Positions 37,392-52,300 of a stretch of 64,000 nucleotides of DNA are shown here, in pieces. Positions within the stretch are counted from its first letter, which is position 1; every line of letters begins with the position of its first letter. Below the pieces are notes generated by a model, which did not search any database, was not told the DNA's origin, and was given only the letters and a program-made list of their open reading frames with translations. Source of the stretch: Eretmocerus hayati (taxonomy: Eukaryota; Arthropoda; Insecta; Hymenoptera; Aphelinidae); NCBI GenBank assembly GCA_029851415.1, contig CM056743.1, positions 34,860,714 to 34,924,713 on the forward strand, written 5' to 3'. The translations under genes were made by a program, and so were the position numbers.

Positions 37392-40300
37392 GAATGGAAG
37401 TACATAGTAGAAGAATTACATAGCAACATGAAAATCTAGACCTGTCTAAACTAGTGTAGTTCAAGGTTACCAACTTGAGGCGAAATGCAGTAACCTAAGA
37501 AGTATCAAAAGAGCCAAAAACTGTGCCCTTAGCCATCAGCCAACTCCGTGATGTCGAGCTGTGAAAATGAAAACGATATGAAAAGGGCGATCTCGCACTT
37601 TTAACCAGTGGTGTAATTCCTCAAAAATGAGTTAATTCTCCTCGTATAACATGCTCGTTCAATGCGGGGATGCCATCAGGTATGGTATGATGATCCGATC
37701 GGTATGTCAATCTTATGAGAAGACTGACAAGGACAATCGGCCGATCACCGAGGTCGTTTTGTGAAGAAGTACGTGTACCTACATACGAAGTCTCATGCAC
37801 CAGCAGTCAGTTGACATGATAGGAGTACGTTCAGGGGCTTGAGGTCAGAGCTCCTTTTTTATTGCCACAAAAGGGTTCCTCCTCGGGCTCCTCCCCTTGA
37901 CGCCTGATCTGTTTCTTTTCTTAAAACACTCCTTCAAGATGTGTTGCGGTGCCGTGGATCTTGTATTACTTGAGATCCGGCTTCAGCTATAATTTTTTGC
38001 ACGTCGATCTGTGGTGAGATGCCCTTGCGTGCGTGAGAATGTCCTGTTTCAGGGTCTGGTGGCATTGACCGCTCGATGCGTTTTGTAAAATCGATTTTAG
38101 TGCCACAGTCATATCAATATGAGACTATGTAATATGTTGGACTTCTTCACATTTGTTGGTACTGTAAGTTTCAGATTTCACAAAAATGGAAATTTTTCGA
38201 GCTTGCGAGTTAGGTTTTAGGATATTATATTGCACCTGTTCCATTCTGGTTTTCACCTTTTTATACCAAAAGTCATTTGAGAAAATTGTTATGCTGGGAG
38301 TTAGTATGATGGAAAATTACAGTAAAAAACGATGTTGTTGATACGCTGCGCGTATTGTACTTGGGGCACAGTTTTTCGACTTTTACTCACAGTTCATCAA
38401 AAAGTATAGTCCGATACAAGAGTAGAACCTATTTTTTGCATACTCGTGATGATTCCGACACTTGACTCCGGCTCGGGGGCCGGAAACCCATCACTCGGAC
38501 GCGAGAAAAAGTGTTTACACCCTTGTATCTAATAGTATATTACGTATCGAGTGCTGGAAAACTTTTTTCTTCGTGGAAATCATGCTGGACGCCGACGTCC
38601 AGTATGGTTTTCACGAAGTAAAAAGTTTTCCACACGAGATACGTAATGTGTTTTCAAAACTGCTTTCATCCAAATCACGGGAATACTCCAGAAAGTTGTA
38701 AGTTTCCGGAACTCATTTGAATTTTTAATTCTGATGATGAGAGTGCGATGAGTGATACACAATGTCATTGAAGTCTTTGGTTGACATCTAGATATTTCTA
38801 TTACACGTGTAACGAAAAAATCTTGAACCATCAGTCTATCATTGCATCGTTGAGAAGACTCGGACACAAAGATATTTTAACATGTCATGCAACGCACCTG
38901 TTGAATATTGGATTTTCTGGCCTCTTGTTGCGGTCCCTCTATGTATGGTCCTTCACTTTCATCGACGTGCACAGCTCGTTTCTCTTCCTTTCACCCTTTC
39001 TTTAGACACGTCTGAGTTATTACAGTACAGGTACTTCCCTTTTGACTTTTATCCTTGAGCTGTTCATGCCTATCATATGATCATTTTTTTTGTTCATTCT
39101 GAAACATCGTTTTTGATCTCTACACACGTCTGAGTACGTAGTACCTACAGTTCTTGAGTGATGAGTCCAGTAACAGCTCATCAAAACCTGTAGCCGAGCT
39201 TTGCTTTTTGACAATAAACTCGACTTTTGACAATAATCTCGACAATAAACAATTTTTATTCGACTACCCTGGTAGGCCAAGTTTGATCATGTGATTCAGT
39301 AAACCTATTTATAGTGACGGGTGATGATTGAAATATTTGGTTAAATTGTTGATTTGAATATTGTGTCCAACATATTGAAACTTGAAAAATAATTGAAACG
39401 CGGCATTCCTAAGTTTGAAAAGTCGCATCTTTCTGGTATTTAGTAAAAATACTCGTAAACTATTACACTTAGTGTCTTCTGAATCATCAAAACTTGACAT
39501 TTTTGAGTCTTGAAATTTGATCAATTTATACAAAAATTAGGAAATATCTTCGCGGATTGTCTTCATGATAACTTTCAAGCATAATCTCATATCATGTGTT
39601 TAGAAATTCTAAGTCATACATCAGGTCCTACAGAGGAATTTATCCATGAATAGGTTAGCCATCTATTTAACACTCGCCGGCTTGCTCGCCGGATATGAAT
39701 TTTGAACAAATCTTGTAGAGCTTTTCGTCCCTAGGCTGATGCTTCAATCCAAATCAGACCGTTTGTGGTGTCAATCTTACCCCTTGAGAATCTGAATCTA
39801 GTCCCAGGATGTTGAGCAGCAGCTCAGGGACCAAAAAGCTTTTTCAGATTTGCTCAGAATTCATGTCCGACGAGTGTACATTTGTACAATGAAGTTTCAA
39901 GGTGGTCTTAGTGGGAGTCGCTCATCCCACAATACATACTACTCCCCCGTGAAGTGAAATCGTAAAGTGTATGACTAGTCACAACTGTGATATATCTATC
40001 CTTGACCAAATTATTTCTCAATATGATTTTATCGGAATATTCATTAATTTTATATATATATATATATTTATATGTGACACATATGAAAATATGTAGGTGT
40101 ATTTTTGTCGTATGACGAATAAAGGATATCATTCATTCATTCATTCCCCCAGTACAACTATACATATTCATCATTTTCTGACGAGGAACACCCAGGGGTT
40201 GTGGAACGCGGATTTGACTAAGACTCTGGGGATAGTCTCCTTCTACCGCCGGAATGAAACCCAGAGCGACACTTGCAAATGCTCAATTATTTTTTGAGAT

Positions 40301-43300
40301 GCAGCTAATGAAATTATCAAGCTAATGTCATAGACTATAACATGAAAATGGTTAGGCATTTGCAAATGCGGCTCTGGGTTTTAGCTTTTGGTGGTAAAAG
40401 GAGACTGTTCCTACAGTTTCAACCAAATCCGTGGCCCAAAACATCTGCGTCTCATCTTTGAGTAGGTAGATATTCTTCTTTGGTTGCAAGCTCATTAAAA
40501 AATCTCAAATCTCAAAATCAACTTGAACCTATTTCAATATTATTTTTACTTTCCATCAAAAATCTGGCTCCTCGCTAAACTTCTTCAATGAAAATTGAAT
40601 TTACATACTGATAACTGCAGTACACACAATAATACAAGCATCGGCATATCGCAGCAGTCGAGACCAAAAATATTCCGCATGCAAAAATTCCACAGAGCGT
40701 CGAATTAATTCCCCAATTGAATATAATGGTGGCACAAATTCCTTTGCGTATAATAGCGTAGTACCAATTTCAGATGCTTGCAATGCACATCAGTTATGTA
40801 GAGTGAGATCAAAGCTACCTTCCAACGATTATGATGAATGATATTTGCAATAATAGGCGTGCATGATTCGTTGATTGGCGGCGATATTTTAATATAAGGC
40901 CGTGACGACGACGACGACGTCGACGCACTTATATTACTTATACTTACGCACACTTTTGAAGTGGGGCTCTTGAGGAGCGAGCTCTCTATTATATAGCAGT
41001 GTTGGCCACTTTTCACGCTGGCTTGTGCACTTTTTTGGCAGATTACCAAATCGTGGATTGTAAGAGTATATACTCTCTGGTATCGATGACGTCTGGGAGT
41101 TTGTGCGTCTTCGTAGCCAATTTGACGAAACAAAATACTGGGTTTTCACTCATTTTTTTTTTTTTTTTTTTGGAAGGTAAGCTTGATGTGAAGATTTTGG
41201 TTCGTGACGATTTGGCAAAAACGCATACGTTGCAAAGAGATACTGAGATATTGTCTCTTTCTGCAGACGTCACATCAGTGACTTCTTAGGGGATACGTCA
41301 CTCTCTGTGATGATTTTTGACGAAGGCCACTAACAAAATATTTGTTTTTGGATTCTAATTATTGCACTCTGAGAGATGAATCAATTGATTGATTGAATGG
41401 GAAAAATAGATTGGTGGGGAGTTGAATGAGTTTCTAGATTTATCGAGCTTTCAAATTTTGTTGCGGTTGAGACAATACCTGACTGATGACTTCCGTTTTT
41501 CTTTGTGGTAATCAAAATAGGTTTCAGATGATTCTGTGATAAATTGCTTCCTCTTCAAGAGGAGCCATTGATGGATCGATCTTTTGTGCTATGTTCTTAG
41601 TTCCGTTTACATGAAATTTTATTTTTGTAATTTTCTTGTCTTGGTCGTAGATCTCATTTTTTGGTCTATCTCATCATTGCTTATGCATCTCATGCTATTT
41701 TAGAAGTGACGAATTTCACTCTCACCAAATGTCATGGCTTGATTCAAATGGAAAATTGGGATGTTTGTGGGATAATAAATACCACATTGTTTGAAATAAA
41801 TACTGAATTCTCAGATTATTGACGGTATCCACCCAATTTTGTGTGAACTGAAGTATTTGACTCTTAATTACAATCTACATTTTTCGCATTTTTGAAGAAA
41901 TTTGTGTTCAAGATTTTCAAATTCGGGAACACCTTTTGTTTTATTCTCCGAATTTTTTTGCAAACTCCACTTTTTGATTCTTATGTAGAGTGAATTAGCC
42001 TACCAATTAGCCTGAAAGAATTACCTCATGTGACTCATGAACCATCTAAACTTCATTTCCTCCAATCACCGTGTATCAAACGCCTCTTTAGAAAAGTTTC
42101 AATTTTACCTCTGTTGAAAAACATAATCCAACAGATTCACATGCAAACTAAATGTCACCCATCAAAAGTAGGTAACATGAAACAGCCTGATATATGACCA
42201 TATTTCCTTATTTTCTCCTATTCCCAGGATCTCATGTCACACCTTCCCATCAAAATTTGATGATTCAAACTTTCTCTTTTTCTTCACATTGTCGAGTCAA
42301 AACTTGGAAAAAAAAAGAGACGTACCCGCTCATCATAGGTGTGGTATTTGCACGTTTGTAACAACAACTGTCCCAATCCGGAAACGCAAGGCCTCGTGGT
42401 GTGTGTGTGTCGATTCGCTGCTGGTAATACAAATGCCCCAGGCTATTATCTCCTTGCTCGTTGCGTATAGAAAACTACGAGAATAGACCAGAAAGTCGTT
42501 GCCATTTCATTAAAATCGTATATATAGAAACGTATGTGAGTACTTATACATTGCGCGCAGCAAGCACCTATAGATATACATATTTAACGAAGGTTTTGCG
42601 CGTGGCTATCTTTTTTTACTCAAAATGTATGTCTATCGTCCGTGAGAGTGACTCTGTATATGTACTAATCGTATCTTTGCAAAATCTTTCGTTCAACTCG
42701 TGTCAAAGTGGTATCTCGACCTCGGAATATAAAAAATTTTTGATCGAATCTCTGGCTCTGCTACTGCGACTGTAGTTCGTGTATTAGCTAACTCATATCA
42801 TGAGCTACAACATCAGTTGCGAACCTCGTTGCGAACACATGCGGAGGAAAAAATCACGTTTTCTTGAACGCGATAGGTCCCTCGATAGGTCCTTTATGTG
42901 AGAGCAGCTTTTGTGTAGTTGCGCTGGCAGAGTTTTTGTACTATTGTGATTTATGGCCCAACCTCATTGGTTCAATCGGTTTTATGAAATCGATTTGACT
43001 TTCAGGCACTGAAATGCTCTTGGGGTCACGAAAGTTCCTCATATGTGTTTTATTTTGATTCTATCTCTTATTCTGAAGAAATATACAATCGCATCAGCCC
43101 TTTGTAATCATTAACATATTTATGTCTATTTGCAAAAAGACTGTGCTTTTGGAAGCTCTTCCGATAGAGATATGCGTGCAGACTGTCTACGGAGGCAAAA
43201 AATTGTAAAAAGTCGGGATCCATTGGTAATTCCACACGTAGTGGTGAGATTTCGGAAAATTATGAGAGATTCAGCTCATTTTTTAAAAACCATCGGAACT

Positions 43301-46300
43301 TTGATAGTAGACGACAACTAATGGAAGAGCCAAATTTGTTTTCTATTTTATCTCATCCTCTCTCCGCCGGAATCAGTGAATATCATTCTCGATTAACAGT
43401 GAATTTTTGCTGATTTGCAGTAAAATTCACTGCAAATTAGTGAAAATTCACTGACAATCAAGAACTGGGATCGATATTCATGATTCTGGCAGAGAAAGTC
43501 GAATCCAAGATCAGAAATGCCATGGAGAACGAATCAGGCTAGAAATTTCTGACCAGAAATTCAAAGCTTTCAGGGAAGAATGTTTTAAGATTCAGCTTGC
43601 CATTGTAGAAACAGGGTCTGAGATACCACATTTACATTATTGACCAGATATTTTTCTTGCATTCCGTCTGTGGTTTCCCAAAAAAATGTATCTGGCGCCC
43701 AGAAGCAACTTTAGCATTGTTCGTATAAGCTGAGTTCAGAGGAATAAGGTATTTGTGTCTATTGCGGATGAAATTAAACTAGAATATTAGAATATCACAA
43801 GATAAGCTGGAGTGAAGAACAAGAGAATGCTTTTGAACCAAAGTTATCTCAGATTTATGCAAAAATCTTCTTAATTCGACGGAATACATACGAATGATCT
43901 GCGTTCATCAAGAAATAGTCGAAAATTTCGTCACAATCATTGTTGAATAGTCGGAAACTCGTAAAAAATTTGAGGCATTTTCTGTTTGGAGATATCCTTG
44001 GTGTACCAAACAAAAACATGAATATCCTTCAGAACTCGAGCGATAGAACTTGAATATAGTTGGATGTGTTGCCGATGAGTACTTATACAAGTTTGATCTG
44101 ATGCTTTCATTCGTCGTTTCATTCTCTTAAATGTGAACTAGAGCTTCGAAATCCCTTGGATGATAAAAACTACTATCATTTGTGATGGAAGAAAGAAATA
44201 ATACTTAGGAATCCCCAGATGGGTTCTTAACGAAATACATTTTCATCTTGTTCAATTTGGTTATTGAAAATCTATCAAAACCATTTCTTTGTGATCATGA
44301 CGATCATTATCTTCAGTTGGAACTCAAACAAAATTAGATAAAATTCGTTGAAAACCTCCATTCCCACCATCAATGATTTTTATCATGCATTTATCCCAGG
44401 ATGACCATTTTTCTTAGCACTTTTTGAGGCTCCCGGGTTGCACTTCATGTCACAAGTTGTAATATTGATAAAACATCAGTCACATAAATACAAATACTTT
44501 ATTTACAGAGCTAGTTCACGTAATAGGTTTCAGTTTTGAAGAGCAGTATAGTCACCACAGAGGCTATGCGAGTGTCGCAAATGCATTCATGGCCTAGAAA
44601 AAGAGTTACGATGTAGTTGATCTCGATACAACTGTAATTTATTGCACGATCTTGGTTTGTTGACGAGATAAGATTCACAATTTTAATTGAAGCCAGTGAC
44701 TGATATTTATATTGTAGGAAAATCCCACACCTTTTCTTTGATTTTATCTAGTATCTGAAGACATACATCTTATGCCGTCAAAACTTGTCATTCATGCTAA
44801 TCTGTCTATTATCTATGACGCACGTGCTGACACAATATTTGTTTGAAGATACACAGATGAACATGATCTAAATCTAATAAGTATTCAAACAATAAATTTC
44901 AAGTGCGAATCTATATTTATAATCAGATATAGTGTTCTTGTATTTGTGAGATCTTTCTCGAACAAAATGTTCCACTCAATACCCGAAATGACTCAGTACC
45001 AAACTAGAAAATCTGTATGTCACGATCAAAAACCTCTGGTAACTATTCAGCCCACTTGGGGTCACTCTGACCCCACACTTTTTTCCTGCGACTGCTGGGC
45101 AGCACACTCACGCGCCGCCGAGCTTATGTAACACCGCAGATGTATAATTAGTGGTACATCTGGATTGACGTCGGATACTGCCATAAAGTACGATCTCCAT
45201 CGTTTGAAGGCCATATTTAAAACTGCAACAGGCCTGGGGTCAGAATGACCCCCGGTGGGGGTAACGGGTTAAAGAGTGAAGCTGCAAGGTCCTTGTGAAT
45301 TGAAATTTTGATGGTAATAATTTCACCAGTTGTCAAAATTCTTTTTCCGTGTGAAAAGACCTCATTGAAGTATTAGTGGAAGATATGCTAAGGGCTGAGT
45401 ATTATGAATCAAGGAAGCCCTTGCTTCGGGGGCTTGTGCATAAAGACGGTTTTGATGATGTAATCAAACCTAGTAATCAATAAGACATCTTGAAGGTATC
45501 TTCATTAGATCATAGAAGTCACCACAAAAAACATAATTCAACAACAAGTTTGCGCGATATCTACATCGTTCAAATTATGTTGGATATAGATAGATAGATT
45601 TATTTCTCACAATGTACAGCTTTATGCTTGTTACAGGTCATGGTTTCCAATATACATATTCGCATTTAATTTCTCTTAAGATTCATACAATGTTAATCAC
45701 ATCTTCTTATTCCTTGCGATAGTACTTCGCGTAGTTCATTCAAAACAGTTCCTATATTTCCTTGATTCACTCGCTATCTTGCAGGCACTTTCCTCTGCCG
45801 GTTGTTTGCATCCTAGCTGTGTGCCTATCCTTGTTGCGAGGCATTGCTGTCTTGGTCCTCATTGTTTCCTTAATTTTCTGGTGGCACCTCTGCGTTTCTG
45901 ATGAGTTTTTCGAATTCCATTGCATCTATGCATAGATCCAAGTTGATCTCACCGCTTAGTGTGTTTGCTAGCTTTATGATGATGACTCCTCTACCTGTAC
46001 TTGATCTTTTCCATTTGTCTATTCTCGTGACTAGGTTTTTGTCTAAAGTTTTTCTTGCGGTACTGCAATCCCAGATGTGTGATGTGGTCTTGGCCGCATA
46101 CCCGGCATAGATCATTTTTGAAGCCCTTTTTTTCGTTCTTTGCTCACGTTTCCGCATCGAATTCTGGCCCTACTTCTTTTTGCTGCCAATATTTCTCCAT
46201 CCCGGTTTCTTTTTTCCACAGTTTATAGAATTTCCAGTATTCGGATTTTTCTATCTTGTTCCAGTCGTCTTGTTTCTGTTGGTCTCCTCTGATTTCCAAG

Positions 46301-49300
46301 AGTCTGTCTATCCGCTTTTCCAACATTTTACTGCTTTCATACTCTCTGAGTAAAGCAAGTGTTGCTCCGTTGCCTACTTGTTCGAACTCTTTCCTCAGAT
46401 CTTGAGCCCAGCTTATTGGGTCTCTATTTGATAGTCCTCGAAGTTCTTCTTTCAGGCATATCTTTGGCCATCTTTCTTCTCTCATCTCTAAAATTCTGGC
46501 TAGATAGACCCCTGCTCTTCTTTTCGTTTCGATTTCTATACTTTCACTGCCTGACTCCATTCTCCATGTGTAGTCTGGTGTATTTGTATTTAGGCCCATT
46601 GCCATCTTCGTCAATTTTGCCTGTAAGCTATCAATAAGTTTCGATTTTCTCCATCCCCAAATTTCGCAGCCATACAGACTACCTGACTTAGCTATATTAT
46701 GTTGATTATATTACATTAAAAATCTTCGACTCTGTGTTTGAGGCTTAAAAATTTTTGTCACCTACACATGCACGCCCATTGTTCAAGATCATACATCCAT
46801 TGTCATTCTGAGCACGTCTTGAATCAGAATGTCAGAGCTTCACCTTGCCATTGCCAATGCCTACATAGGCACAGATTTCTTCTTCCTTCCTGCTCTTCAC
46901 TCTGCAAGTGTTGAAGGTTCCACCCTTGGAATATATTAATTCCATTATTTTCAGTCAAGCGATTACGCTTTCCGATATAATAATGGGGAGAGCAAAAAGA
47001 ATTGCAGAACAATTTTCTAGTTGATTTTTCTTGTTTATCTCTATGAATATTCTGACGAAATGTTCAAGACCATTTGATAAGTCAATAAAATCGGTACAAG
47101 AAGTTCTGGAGCGAAAGATTTTGGAAGTCATTCAAGCATATCATATAAACATGAAATTTGACTAATTACTTATCGCTCTGATTGTCTTGGAAAATAAAAT
47201 CTTCGAAAAATCACAGGTCATATCAATGAGTTAACGAAAACCTTGCTATTTCCGAAATGAGTTAATCGATAGAAATAATGAACCAACAAAATTACATGAA
47301 ATCCATGAAATCCTGTCATGAAACATCTCATGAGGAGAGCTACGGTGAAGTCTGTTGTCTCTAATCCATCACTAGGCCGAATTGAACTGAAATGATCACA
47401 GTGTACAAATAATTTGAGGTATTTCGTCCTAGGCTCTTTCCTAGACTGGATCTGAACGATGAAATGTGAGGCTAGAAACTTGTCTGGTTGTGCGAGTGTA
47501 TTCTAGTTAATCCCCAATTGTATGTAAACTTTGTCCATTTGCATTTTCAACCCTATATTTTGATATGGTCCGTAATGTCTGAGACAGGCTCGGAAACAGG
47601 TCCTTTCTTCGTCTTACTTACGAGCCTCAGAGAGACTATAGGGATAATTACTAGGGCTAAACACATCACGCCATTTACAACAATATGGTCATCCCGGACT
47701 TTAAATCAGTCCAGCGATGGGTTCATTCTCTATATGGATGAGTTAGAGGCGAAAGTCATCGCCAACTCTCTACATGAATCTTTCCATTAAACATGGTTTT
47801 GTTCGTTACCTCATTGATATTCTCTGTGGTTTTTCGAAAATGTTATGTTCCAAGACAATCAGAGTAATGGGTGATTTGTCAAAACCCATATTTGAAGCTC
47901 AAATAGCTCCTAAAATCAGCCACTCTGAAATTTCTTGGATAAAATTTCAGGACTTGCTATTCCAATGAAGTTATCTTTTAGATTTGTTGAAAGTATATAG
48001 AATATCTTGTTTCTATCAAAAGAATTGTAGAAGCAACAAGAAATTTATGGATTTATCATTTTGTAGTTTGATGTTTTGCTTGATTAAATCTGAGTGCATG
48101 TGGGTGTCAATTATAAGGATTCATACTGTCAAATCGAGTCATGATACACGTCATATAGTTGCTGCATGGTAGCACGTGAATAACGCGTGCTTTTTTAGCG
48201 ATGTGTAGGATAGTGTAATATGTGACGTAAAGTCTGTTGAAGCGTGTGCATTTTTGAAGCTGTGTTAGCTGTTATGTTAATTTTGTAATTGTCATAAAAA
48301 AATGTGCAATGACAGCAAATAAAATATCTCACTTGCAAAAACTATCGGATATTTTGAGAAATTTTTGTGTATTCTGAACTTTCTCAATTTTGACATTTTT
48401 TTTATTCTTTGGAAAGATGTACTGGTTTTCAGAAAGTCTTTTGAGTCGATCAATTATTTGCTTCAAGACAACCATTAGAGTGTTGCTATTCGATATCAAA
48501 TTTTGACCGGGCTTAGACCTGAAGAAATTTTTTGGACGTGCAATGATCATTATTCTAGCACTGTTTTGTTATATTCATGTTTTTTCGTTAGTTGCTAAAG
48601 ATTTTTTACTATTGAATCATTAGTCCCTATACAAAGAAAATCTTAAAGAACCCCAAGTATCATTTATCAAGACACTCGATCGAGTGTCTTTGAAATTCTC
48701 TTCGAAATGCAAGCATGAGCCCAATATCGATTTTCGAAATGTTGTTTTACTAGTTTTCAATCGTTCACGCTGCAGCAGTCCATACAGGCTTTTTATCATG
48801 GGTGATCGTGATCATCAAATTGATTTGAACTTTCAAGACTTTTGATAGAGTTTTGTGCTCATGTCAAGTTAAAACCGCGAGTACCGACCAAAATGAAACG
48901 AAAATCGGAAAAATTGTTTTCAAACTCCATTTCAATATATTAAGTTAGTCGAGAATTTGTGAGTATATCCAATAATACATACGTATAAAAAAAAAATGTC
49001 TGTCAGGATCCAAGTAGTGTTCGATTGCGTCGTCAATTGTCAGCATGAATGTTTTTTGTGCTTGATCGAAGAAAAATCGAACGATATTATGAAGTAATCG
49101 TAAATCAACAAACAACACGTGTCTGGTCTCAACGAATACTACTGAGGCATAATACACTAATACACTTACTCATAAAATAGTGTTTGCTTGATTTTATGTA
49201 TGAGTTACGAATCCATCAATGAAAGAAGTATGCTCAGTTTTTATCTTTCTTATAGGAAATATTGATCAAATAATTATACAGTCAGGCGGGATCTCATCGA

Positions 49301-52300
49301 CAAGATCAAAATGGTTGGAAGAATATTCTCGCCAAACGGGTTGCGCAATAATTTTTCATCAACATCATTTCTGTCTCAACAATTTTTCTAATCAACTGAC
49401 GTTATCCAAACCGCCCTCCACACTATATCTCAGTAAATCAATTTTAATAGATCATTTGGGTTAATATTAGTGAATTGTAAACTTATGGGTCCTCTTCAAC
49501 TAAAAATCAACGTCGCTCTTGCAAAGTACCTATAATCAAACAACAATTTTGAAATATTAATTCCGATTCCACGTGTGTGGCTCTTTGTGGCGTATAACAC
49601 ACTCTCTCCACGCACACTTTTTCTTGACTTTTTTTTGTCAAAATCTGACAAGTATCACTTGTAGTACAGAAAACAAAAATTGCCAGTCTAAATCACCATT
49701 CAGTGTAATTTTGAGTTTATTACAACTCACGGTAACTTGTTTCTTGTTCTTCAATAGCACGAAGCTTATGACGGCATAGATTCTTTTGAACTCGAGTCAA
49801 TTGAAAATTTCCGTGAGTTTTTCTCATGAGACAGAATGTTCCCGGGCTTTTCCATAATCTTATCATCTAAGCTTCATGGTATCTGGAAAAGTTTTCCGAA
49901 CAATGAGAAATATACGGACCTTTGAGATTTTTAACAAGATAGACTTTGAAGAAAATCATTGATGGCTCAGTGTAAAAAGGAACTATCTGGAAACGTAAGA
50001 GCTAAAAGGAACTTTGCGGAAACCCTGGGTGTAAATATTTTCGTTTTAATGGAACTATCTCAAAGTGTGTCAGATTTAATAGGAACCATCTGAAGAAAAT
50101 TTCATTTCAGGAAGTAACTAATCTACACATTTTTGGTTATAAAAAACCATCGAGAAATGTAAAGATTGAAAGAAACTATTTAAAAGTGACAGATTCAGAA
50201 AGAACTATCAGGAAGAAATTGATTCTAGAAAAGAATTATCTATAAATTTTTAGTTAAAAAAAATATTTAATCGAAAGAAACAATGAAAAAATTTGGAGCT
50301 ATCTATGAAAATATGAATTTTCATAGTTTTTGGTTAAAATTAATTATCTGGGAATTTTTTGAGATAGTTCCTTTTAACCGAAAATCTTCAGAAAGGTCTT
50401 TTTTGAAATCAGACTGCTATAAATAGTTCCTTTTAACTCACATGTTTTTGGATAGTTCTACTCAACAAAAATTCAAAGATAGTTCTCCTCTAGAAAATTT
50501 TTTAGATGGTTCCGTCCAACTTTTACATTCCTGGACAGTTTCTCTCAACCCTTACAATCAGCCCTCAGGTCTTTTGATTGTTCTTTATAGACCTATTTAC
50601 AGAATCTTTGAGATAGCTCTTTACAGCCAAATATATTCTTAAACAGACCCTCTTACCAGAAATTTTTAGTTAGTTCCTTTCAACTTTCACGTTTTCAGAT
50701 AGTTCTCCTTGACTCTGAGCCATCGAATATTTCACTGATATAAACAGCTTTTTCAAGAATGAATCATGACACTGTTTGTAAAGTATTCTTGTGTCTAAAA
50801 AAACCTGTAATCTGTAACGTGTGTCTCAAATGTATCATTATTATCATAATAAGCAACATCAAACTAGCATCAGCAGACTAAAAAGTGAATTACACTTGTA
50901 ATTAGAACTATGTTATTATATCCTCATCGTGTTGATGAAAAAAAATTCCCGATTCACGAAACTTCTACTGGAACAATGAGCAATTACTTCCTACCACATT
51001 CCGCGTACATACGAAAATGCGCGGATTTCCGCTTCATTTTACACAATATGATTGTAACGTGTATAATATCATTGTTCGTTAGCAAGATAATGAACTTCAA
51101 GGACCGCATCATCCTAGCTTCATATTATACATAGACGTTTCCGTTTTTATTTGTATTAGAGCTTGATATGAGTGCGTTGAATAAGAATGACGACAACTCA
51201 AGGAAAAAAAAATGGTAAAATGAAGCCCGCGCCTGCATCATATAGGCGTTCACTGCAAGGAGAGATTATTACAGAGATATATACACGTATTTATTGACAG
51301 ATGATTGCAAATTTTTTTTCTTGCTTCCGTTTGAGTTTCGCATGTGTTACGTAGTACAGAATATACATTCATGCAAGTATCTCAAATGAGAAAAGCAGGG
51401 CAAATATACCATGCACTTGCATGCACCTTTATATTGAAACCAGCTCACATGCATGCGTGATGTTAAAATGTAGAGCCTCGCACTTTCTATATAACGAAAA
51501 TGAGATCGAGATCATCTTCCTTACATCCTCTAGTGACTTCAGTGAAATTTAGTAGCGATTTTTTTAGTCTATAAATAACTTATCTGGAATGAATGATGGC
51601 ATAATATTTCTTGAAGCAAAAATCGAACGCGATTGAATCAATTTCTTCGACGAAATTTCATGATTAACGTTCTGTTAATGGATTTTTCAACGACACGTAA
51701 CTGCAGCGCTTGTGAACTTGTTCAAGTTTTATAATCATCAGAGACTCATGACATTGACGTTTATATTGACTGTTTCCAATTAGTCACGTTTGAGAAATTT
51801 GATAGTCTCACTCGTCGTCGTCGTCGTCGTTGTGTTGAAAGAGCAGTTGATGTGTATTTGGTTGATTGAATTATGAGACCACCAAGGTTAATCAAGACTT
51901 GAATTTTCATCGTGAAAATATTTGGTAGGAAATTTTCATGGTTCTGAAGGTCATTTAGATATGATTTGATGTTTTTAAATGTTATAGAATTGCGTGAGAA
52001 AATAATTTTGAAGATGGAAATGCGGGCATGATATGACAGAGTGACACGTGGCAAAAATTTTTGACCGTGACAAGACTGTTGAGATAACATCCGCGTGTAC
52101 TAAAGAGCACTAAAAAAGACGAAAAGTCGTTGAGACTGACGATGAGGATCTTAATCTGAAAGCGTCGTCGTCATCGTTGAGAGATCGTAATGAGAGCGTA
52201 AGTGAAAACAAACGCGAGGGAAAACGTGGCGTGTGTCGGATTTTCAGTATTTATATAGTGTAACTCGAGTGATCTGTCCATTCTCACTTGACGATTTATT

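Larger units (their letters stand above)
45585..46690 (-). mobile_element. 5'-truncated non-LTR retrotransposon (LINE), frameshifted
   Basis: Minus strand. The first frame (about 46690 to 46144) reads SLYGCEIWGWRKSKLIDSLQ and later RRAGVYLARILEMREERWPK, the usual sequence after the reverse-transcriptase domain in insect LINEs. The frame breaks near 46150 and continues in 46157-45870, where a HIWDC motif (46051-46041 region) is read; its Cys-x2-Cys partners (C-R-V-C-G) appear in a neighbouring frame, so the terminal zinc knuckle is split. The 3' end is a (TATC)n-like tail at 45585-45600. Polymerase and endonuclease domains are missing; it is a dead copy. Confidence 0.85.

Noticed and set aside
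47488..47790. 100-codon plus-strand frame with an acidic end
   Set aside because: No domain recognised and no supporting splice sites.
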